Assembly (NCBI GenBank): GCA_023436205.1
Contig: JAEZKC010000045.1
Coordinates: forward strand, 1 to 64,000
DNA: 64,000 nt
Direction: 5' to 3'
Source: Fibrobacterota bacterium
Lineage (GTDB): Bacteria; Fibrobacterota; Chitinivibrionia; Chitinivibrionales; Chitinispirillaceae
The notes beneath the pieces are model-generated. The model saw nothing but the letters and a program-made list of their open reading frames with translations, ran no database searches and had not been told where the DNA came from. Positions 58,935-64,000 of this stretch are shown here, piece by piece. Numbering within the stretch: the first letter of the stretch is position 1; each line of letters starts with the position of its first letter. The translations under genes and the position numbers were made by a program.

Positions 58935-59687
58935 ATGGCGCGGCAATTATTGATATATAAAAATGTGAAACCACTTTCAAAAAAGGTGCATCGGACGTGG
59001 TCTGTACAAATGGGGGACTGCTACCAATTCGCCCGAAATATAAACAGAGTACCCATCACTGCCATCGAATTTCCCAGTATTGCAAGGGAATATGCGATTG
59101 TGTTTATCGGAAACGAAAATACTGCAGTTCCGGTCGCCTTGATGGGGGTTCGGGATGATGAGAATCTTTATATTTCTTCGGATAATAAAATCACCGCTAA
59201 ATATATACCCGCTTTTTTAAGGCGCTATCCATTCGTATTCGCGACTGTTAACAACGGGGATGCTCTGACCCTTTGCATTGATGAATCTTTTGATGGTTGT
59301 AATCAGAATAATGTTGGGGAGAAACTGTTTGAAGAGGATGGAGAACATACACCTTACCTGCGAAGCAAACTCAAATTTCTTAATGAATATCAGGCCCACT
59401 TTAATGTGACAAAGGAATTCTGCAGGAAATTGATCGAATTTGAATTATTGGAGCCCATGAATGCTCAGATCAAGCTGGCTGATGGGAAGGTCATTCTGCT
59501 TAAAGGTTTTTCAACTGTAAATAGAGACAAACTCAAGTCACTTTCGCCAGACCGACTGCAGTCTATTGTCACCACCGATGAGTTGGAGCTTATCTACTTG
59601 CACCTTCATTCTTTGCGTAATTTGGATATGATTGCAGAAATGATGGAAAACGGAATTGCAGAGCGCATAGAAGCCGTTGCAGGGTAA
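58935..59687 (+). CDS. SapC-family protein 1
   Basis: A 250-residue SapC-like protein (named after a Campylobacter fetus surface-array locus; biochemical role unknown). Typical strings are YAIVFIGNENTAVPVALMGV, RDDENLYI, YIPAFLRRYPFVFA, LCIDES, KLFEEDGEHT and a late LELIYLHLHSLRNL. There is no signal peptide, so it is probably cytoplasmic. AAGGAG lies 9 bases before the ATG. It opens a tightly packed set with the terpene-cyclase-like and unknown genes, and a paralogue lies at 61551. In proteobacteria SapC proteins are often found with halogenase and cupin genes near TonB receptors, none of which is present here. Confidence 0.88.
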   Translation: MARQLLIYKNVKPLSKKVHRTWSVQMGDCYQFARNINRVPITAIEFPSIAREYAIVFIGNENTAVPVALMGVRDDENLYISSDNKITAKYIPAFLRRYPFVFATVNNGDALTLCIDESFDGCNQNNVGEKLFEEDGEHTPYLRSKLKFLNEYQAHFNVTKEFCRKLIEFELLEPMNAQIKLADGKVILLKGFSTVNRDKLKSLSPDRLQSIVTTDELELIYLHLHSLRNLDMIAEMMENGIAERIEAVAG

Positions 59688-59721
59688 AAAAGTTACTCTG
59701 GAATGGAAACCGAAATTCTAT

Positions 59722-60705
59722 ATGGAAGAAAATGAATTGCAGAAAAGGTGCGCCGAAGCTTCCGAACGCGGGCGTCAGTATTTAATCTCCTGTGTTGAGA
59801 ATGACTGCTTTTTCGATAAATGGTATGGGACTTCCATACCACCTCCAGTAGAGCACTCTGCATCGCCGATGCTCTGTTTCTTTACTGCGCTGGCATTACG
59901 CGATAGTGGAGGAATACCAGATACTGTCAGCTCAAGCCTTCAGGAAAAGCTTGCCCTTGCCAGAAAGGGGCATTCCTACGGGTATGATCAATTTGCTCCA
60001 GTCGATTCTGATGATACCGCTTTTGCTTTGCGTACGCTTATAGCACTTGGAGAAACTGTGACAGCTGAAATGCTGCGTGAGGCATTCAAGCCTTTTCGCT
60101 GCGGTGATTCATGGTTTACCTTTGCAGCAAACAGCATCGCTGGGCATACTCCGCCATTTCAGCCAGTCTATCAGGGGCCACAATCTGTCCGGGGACCACA
60201 TCCTGAAGTTCATCTTAATATTCTTGCCCTGCATCAGGAGATCGGAATCAAAGAAATTCGTATTCCTGCTCTGCCGGAAATGAATGGATTGCCGGTCAGC
60301 TATTTTTATAAATCTGAGCTGTATGGTGCCTGGCTTTTCGGGCAGATATGTAAAGGAATAGCACTTGATTATCCTCCATTGAGAATCGCTGCCATGGGAA
60401 TACGCAACAGTAATGGAGGCTGGTCAGGTTTTACTGATGGGTTTTCTGCTGTTCAGGAGACAGCTCTGGGGCTGCTCACATTGAAGACTTTCGATGGAAC
60501 AGAATCTGGTTTTGAACCATCGCTTGTTTATTTATTGGGGCAGCAGCTGGAAAACGGGTCTTTTCCCGGGGGTACTTTATGGCACCATCGTCTTCCTCAG
60601 GATAATGGAAAATTTATCTGGTATGCTACTGATGAAATGTCCATTGTTTCAACGGGATTGGCAATCCTCGCTCTTAATAGTTTCATTTTGGCTGGGCAGA
60701 TCTAA
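59722..60705 (+). CDS. single-domain class II terpene-cyclase-like protein
   Basis: A 327-residue alpha/alpha-toroid protein of the prenyltransferase/squalene-cyclase clan. With ATG 59722 as residue 1, the class II catalytic motif DxDD-TA is D95-S-D97-D98-T-A in FAPVDSDDTAFALRTLIALG. QW-like motifs appear as NSNGGWSGFTDG and LENGSFPGGTLWH. Full squalene-hopene cyclases are about twice this size, so this has room for one domain, as in some meroterpenoid cyclases. A substrate cannot be named. The start is uncertain: a TTG at 59677 overlapping the sapC stop is possible. Its stop overlaps the next ATG (TAATG). Confidence 0.72.
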   Translation: MEENELQKRCAEASERGRQYLISCVENDCFFDKWYGTSIPPPVEHSASPMLCFFTALALRDSGGIPDTVSSSLQEKLALARKGHSYGYDQFAPVDSDDTAFALRTLIALGETVTAEMLREAFKPFRCGDSWFTFAANSIAGHTPPFQPVYQGPQSVRGPHPEVHLNILALHQEIGIKEIRIPALPEMNGLPVSYFYKSELYGAWLFGQICKGIALDYPPLRIAAMGIRNSNGGWSGFTDGFSAVQETALGLLTLKTFDGTESGFEPSLVYLLGQQLENGSFPGGTLWHHRLPQDNGKFIWYATDEMSIVSTGLAILALNSFILAGQI

Positions 60706-61520
60706 TGGGTCTTTACATTTCAAACCAATGGTCATCACATCTCATGGAGATCACCAATGATCTTCTGATTGTCGGTTTGGAGCGATCAGTAAAGTTTTCT
60801 CACCGGTCACTGAACAGTGACAGGTTTATAATCGGTCCGCAGCACAAATCTTTGACTGCAGAGCTTTTGAAAACTATATTGACAGGACTGAAATTTCCTG
60901 CGGAGCATATTTCCGATGCATTGAGCTGGTTTACCAAATCCAATCAGATCGGACTGGGCTTTGAACAGAAAAACGGAGTTTCTTCATATCGGCTGTATTT
61001 TGAATTCTTTGACAGGTATCGACCTGATCCGGTGATGAACTGCGGAATGCTTCATCTAGGGTATAAGTGGTGTTGCAGTGATCCGTCAGATATGTTTGTG
61101 ACTCGATATTCTTACGTCCCGAATTTTAATGGAAACAATCCGGGACAGGTCGTGCGCAGTATGATAAACACTTTGAATACCATTTTCGTTGATGAAGTGG
61201 TTTCACTCACTGAACGAGCATTGGCTGGGATTCCACCAAACAAGCGAATCATGACCTGTGCAGCGGAAAAAAGCGGCTGCAGGAATTCCTTTGATGTGAA
61301 TGTCTACAGCAGTAAAAACAGAGTGAATTTTGTAAAAGATGAGCTGAGGCGTATAATAGATTTCTTCAAAATAGATAGGCGGGAACTGGATGCTTTTCTG
61401 GATAAGAGTGGGGGGGCGGCACTGGGCCATATTTCATGCGGTATGGATGCAATGAACAATCCTTTTTTCACAATTTACTTTGACGATTTTACGCCAGTTA
61501 TCAATCAAAGCCGAAAATAA
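60705..61520 (+). CDS. unrecognised protein, possibly ABBA-prenyltransferase-like
   Basis: A 271-residue soluble protein, translationally coupled to the cyclase-like gene by a one-base overlap. I do not recognise a family with certainty. Two strands, IGLGFEQKNGVSSYRLYFEF and GHISCGMDAMNNPFFTIYFD, have the G-hydrophobic-D/E...Y pattern seen in ABBA-barrel prenyltransferases, including cyanobactin enzymes. A RRIIDFFKIDRRELDAFLDK helix separates the second from a SFDVNVYSSKNRV strand. A prenyl-related neighbour would fit the adjacent cyclase, but this is a weak pattern match. Cysteines such as NCGMLHLGYKWCCSD could instead bind metal. Confidence 0.7.
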   Translation: MGLYISNQWSSHLMEITNDLLIVGLERSVKFSHRSLNSDRFIIGPQHKSLTAELLKTILTGLKFPAEHISDALSWFTKSNQIGLGFEQKNGVSSYRLYFEFFDRYRPDPVMNCGMLHLGYKWCCSDPSDMFVTRYSYVPNFNGNNPGQVVRSMINTLNTIFVDEVVSLTERALAGIPPNKRIMTCAAEKSGCRNSFDVNVYSSKNRVNFVKDELRRIIDFFKIDRRELDAFLDKSGGAALGHISCGMDAMNNPFFTIYFDDFTPVINQSRK

Positions 61521-61550
61521 TTATAGAACTTTTAGAAAGGATGGTTTTTT

Positions 61551-62258
61551 ATGGAAAAGCAGATTCTCTTTTATTCAGATATCAAACCCCTGTCTTCTGT
61601 TGAACATTCCGGGCTTTATCTTCGTGATGACACTGGATTTGCATTCGCCGGAAATGTGAACGCGGTTCCGTTGACCACTGTCGAGTTTGCAAAAGCTGCC
61701 GGGGAGTATGTCATTGTCTTTGCTGGTGAAAATGAGGCCATGACACCGTATGCGGTGCTCGGTATTCGTGATGGAGAAAATGTATTTGTAGATGCTGAAG
61801 GCAAATTCAATGCTTCTTATATCCCTGCATTCATCCGTCGTTATCCTTTCGTTTTCACCACCTATGATGAAGGTCAGAACTTCACTCTCTGCATAGATAC
61901 TGAAAGCTCCGCGCTTAATAGTGATGGAATCGGACATCGTCTTTTTGAAGAGGATGGAAAACATTCTGAGCGTCTTTCCCGCATCATTGCATTCATGACT
62001 GAGTATCAGCGTCAGTTTAACAGAACCCGGGATTTCTGCAAAAAGCTTCAGGAATACAATCTGCTTGAACCGTTTTCAGCAAAGTTTGAATTTGAAAATA
62101 TGGAACCACAGACATTAACCGGTTTTTATGCTGTAAGTAATGATCGCATAAAAGAGTTAACCGATGTTCAGCTACGTTACCTTGTTCAGTCCGAAGAGCT
62201 TGGGTTAATTTATAACCATATTCAGTCTATGTCCAATTTTGATAAATACACACGTTGA
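61551..62258 (+). CDS. SapC-family protein 2
   Basis: A 235-residue paralogue of the SapC-like protein at 58935. It has the same landmarks: YVIVFAGENEAMTPYAVLGI, RDGENVFV, YIPAFIRRYPFVF, LCIDTES, RLFEEDGKHS, an N.LLEPF strand, and a final LGLIYNHIQSMSNF. It lacks the last 15 residues of SapC 1. AAAGGATGG precedes the ATG and it lies 30 bases after the unrecognised gene. Two diverged copies in one operon suggest distinct or hetero-oligomeric roles. Confidence 0.88.
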   Translation: MEKQILFYSDIKPLSSVEHSGLYLRDDTGFAFAGNVNAVPLTTVEFAKAAGEYVIVFAGENEAMTPYAVLGIRDGENVFVDAEGKFNASYIPAFIRRYPFVFTTYDEGQNFTLCIDTESSALNSDGIGHRLFEEDGKHSERLSRIIAFMTEYQRQFNRTRDFCKKLQEYNLLEPFSAKFEFENMEPQTLTGFYAVSNDRIKELTDVQLRYLVQSEELGLIYNHIQSMSNFDKYTR

Positions 62259-62302
62259 TAACTTAGGTGCACGGGTCTCGTGTTTCAATGGAGGGTGAAA
62301 TC

Positions 62303-63883
62303 ATGAAAGTGGGAAGAGCGGTTTTAATGGCCTTGCTGTTTTCGGTTAATCTTCTTGCATCGTCTCAGATAGTTACATCCGACATTACAAGCAATACTCT
62401 ATGGAATGCTGATACTGTCTATATCGACAAGAGTGGGTTTAGTGTGCAGAGTGGGGTCCGATTGACAATTGCTCCCGGAACTGTGGTGAGGTTCAGAGGT
62501 GGTTTAAGGTTTATTACTGTCAAAGGAACCATTACCGCCATAGGAACCGTCAGTGATTCCATCAGTTTCGCTCATGAAAACTCTCAGATAGTATGGCAGG
62601 GCATCCGATTACTCAAGCGTAACAGAACTGCCGGAAAAGACTCATCCTTCTTTAGTTACTGTAAGTTGGCCGGTGCCCAGTGCATCAACACCGACTCCGC
62701 ATACATGGTTAGAGGTGGTGCACTGTACTGTGGTCCGGGAAATTACGTCGGTTTGAGCAGGTCGAATCTTCAAAGCAACGTGGGATCACATGGTGGGGCG
62801 ATCTATGCCGATTCCGGATCAGATGTCAGGATTGAAGATTGTTATTTTAAAAGCAATACTGCCGAATTTTTTGGAGGCGGTGCGATAATGACAAACTCTG
62901 GTGGTCCGATAAACTTAGCTGTCAACAGCTGCCGCTTTGACTATAATTACGCCCGGAACGGTGGTGCTATAAGAGTCGGTAAGGGAACGAGCGCTGAAAT
63001 CAACAGCTGCATTTTTTATCGTGATTCCACCCTTTCGATTAATCCGGCACTTCATGATCTCCAGGGTGGTGCCTTGGCCGTATTCGGCCCTTCCGATGTT
63101 GTTGTCAAGAACAGTATTTTTTTGTTTTGCCGTTCCTACGATAAAGGTGGAGCCATTTACAGTTCAGATGCAGCTTTAAAGCTTATCAACTGTACTGTCG
63201 CCCAAAGCACCGCGTTGTATGGCGGTGGGATCTATTTCGCCCACACTTCAGAACCGAGTTTTCCTCAGCTTGTCAACACTATCGTTTCTCACAATGGTGT
63301 ACTCTGGGGAATAGACTTGCCGCGCGATAGCGCCGGAGTTGCCATTTACCTAGATAGCGCAGTATCTCCATCTTTTCGCAATTGTGCTATTTCCGATACT
63401 GTATATGATCACACAATCAAGCCGTTTAACGGCAATTTTGAAAACAGTGCCTATCGGGTTACAAGTTGGGCTTGGGAGATGCGGATAGACTTATCTGATA
63501 CTCTCGTTGAAGGGTATAATCTTGATGAGTATGATAAATCAATTGATGCGGGAACACCCGACGTCAGTGGGTTTGGATTGTCGGAGTATGACTTGGCTGG
63601 TAAAACAAGAATCAGCGGGTCTGCAATAGACATTGGTGCATTCGAATACAACGGTCCGGTTTCCATTTCAGGCTATAATCCTCAGATTAAAGAGAGTCAA
63701 CTATTTGGCTGTTCAGAGCTGGTTGTTTATTCTTTGGATGGTAAAAGAATTACCATGTTCAAGGGAACACAGATTCCTGAATCAGTGCGTGATCTGAGAA
63801 AGAAGCTTCCCAGAGGTGTTTATCTTCTTACTGCATCTCGTTCGGGAAAAAAGTTGGGGTCAAGAAAGTTTTTCGTTAAATAG
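62303..63883 (+). CDS. secreted right-handed beta-helix protein with Por-type C-terminal domain
   Basis: A 526-residue secreted protein. The start ATG 62303 is preferred because GGAGGG precedes it and it opens a signal peptide (VGRAVLMALLFSVNLLAS); the frame runs back to 62267. The body is a right-handed parallel beta-helix of the pectate-lyase-like kind, with repeats such as GGAIYADSGSDVRIEDCYFK, NGGAIRVGKGTSAEINSCIF and KGGAIYSSDAALKLINCTVA. The C-terminus (LVVYSLDGKRITMFKGT, LRKKLPRGVYLLTASRSGKK) is a Por-like sorting domain. It lies 44 bases after sapC 2, so it may be the last gene of that operon. Such helices act as polysaccharide lyases or adhesins; no catalytic residues were identified. 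Confidence 0.82.
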   Translation: MKVGRAVLMALLFSVNLLASSQIVTSDITSNTLWNADTVYIDKSGFSVQSGVRLTIAPGTVVRFRGGLRFITVKGTITAIGTVSDSISFAHENSQIVWQGIRLLKRNRTAGKDSSFFSYCKLAGAQCINTDSAYMVRGGALYCGPGNYVGLSRSNLQSNVGSHGGAIYADSGSDVRIEDCYFKSNTAEFFGGGAIMTNSGGPINLAVNSCRFDYNYARNGGAIRVGKGTSAEINSCIFYRDSTLSINPALHDLQGGALAVFGPSDVVVKNSIFLFCRSYDKGGAIYSSDAALKLINCTVAQSTALYGGGIYFAHTSEPSFPQLVNTIVSHNGVLWGIDLPRDSAGVAIYLDSAVSPSFRNCAISDTVYDHTIKPFNGNFENSAYRVTSWAWEMRIDLSDTLVEGYNLDEYDKSIDAGTPDVSGFGLSEYDLAGKTRISGSAIDIGAFEYNGPVSISGYNPQIKESQLFGCSELVVYSLDGKRITMFKGTQIPESVRDLRKKLPRGVYLLTASRSGKKLGSRKFFVK

Positions 63884-64000
63884 TTGGAAAGGGGGATGCT
63901 TTGTTGTGGCATTCTCCTTACCATTCTAATAAATTTCAGCATTCAGGTGAAAATGTTCTGCGGAGTCTAAAACTGTTTTCCTCAGTTCTCCTGAGCAGTA

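Overview
The window looks like a chromosomal segment of a Gram-negative bacterium of the Fibrobacterota/FCB type. This is inferred, not proven, from several things: secreted proteins ending in Por-secretion-like C-terminal domains, a GH9 endoglucanase of the Fibrobacter kind, a very large SprA-like outer-membrane protein, and giant TPR and repeat proteins. I found no rRNA, tRNA, CRISPR array or complete insertion sequence.

Left part (1-19.1 kb): a REP-like repeat cluster; a secreted lamin-tail-domain protein; a DUF1540 protein overlapping a flavin-split-barrel-like ORF that has no good start; a 2051-residue TPR protein; a CNNM/CorC-type CBS membrane protein; then der, gpsA and a MerR-type regulator, convergent with recD2; hsp20; a decayed HicB antitoxin; an intact Phd-PIN toxin-antitoxin pair with a clear promoter/operator; and an overlapping NAT-like/DUF4416 pair.

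Middle part (19.1-34.8 kb): a GH9 cellulase gene broken by frameshifts and an internal deletion; a 55-residue 2[4Fe-4S] ferredoxin with its terminator; a YchJ/SEC-C protein; and the branched-chain amino-acid operon leuC-leuD-ilvB-ilvN on the minus strand. Then come a lipoprotein with a FlgD-like tail, a 168-bp tandem repeat block whose hairpins show compensatory changes, an SprA-like outer-membrane protein lacking an obvious start codon, a secreted MXAN_6640-type metalloprotease, and a 265-bp MITE-like palindrome.

Right part (35.4-63.9 kb), the most unusual region: one 7767-codon gene encodes a giant surface protein. It has a LEPR-XLL-like N-terminus, two peptidoglycan-binding-like segments bracketing a LAS/M15-like metallopeptidase motif set, thousands of residues of beta-strand repeats, two CBM5/12-like motifs, and a C-terminal RTX calcium-binding zone into which a duplicated 240-residue module is inserted. 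A same-strand cluster follows its terminator hairpin: SapC-like 1, a single-domain class II terpene-cyclase-like protein with an intact DxDD-TA motif, an unrecognised protein with weak ABBA-prenyltransferase-like features, SapC-like 2, and a secreted beta-helix protein. The first three cluster genes are translationally coupled. The giant protein and this cluster could form a surface-layer or adhesin system with an associated lipid or prenyl tailoring step. That link rests on adjacency and motifs only.
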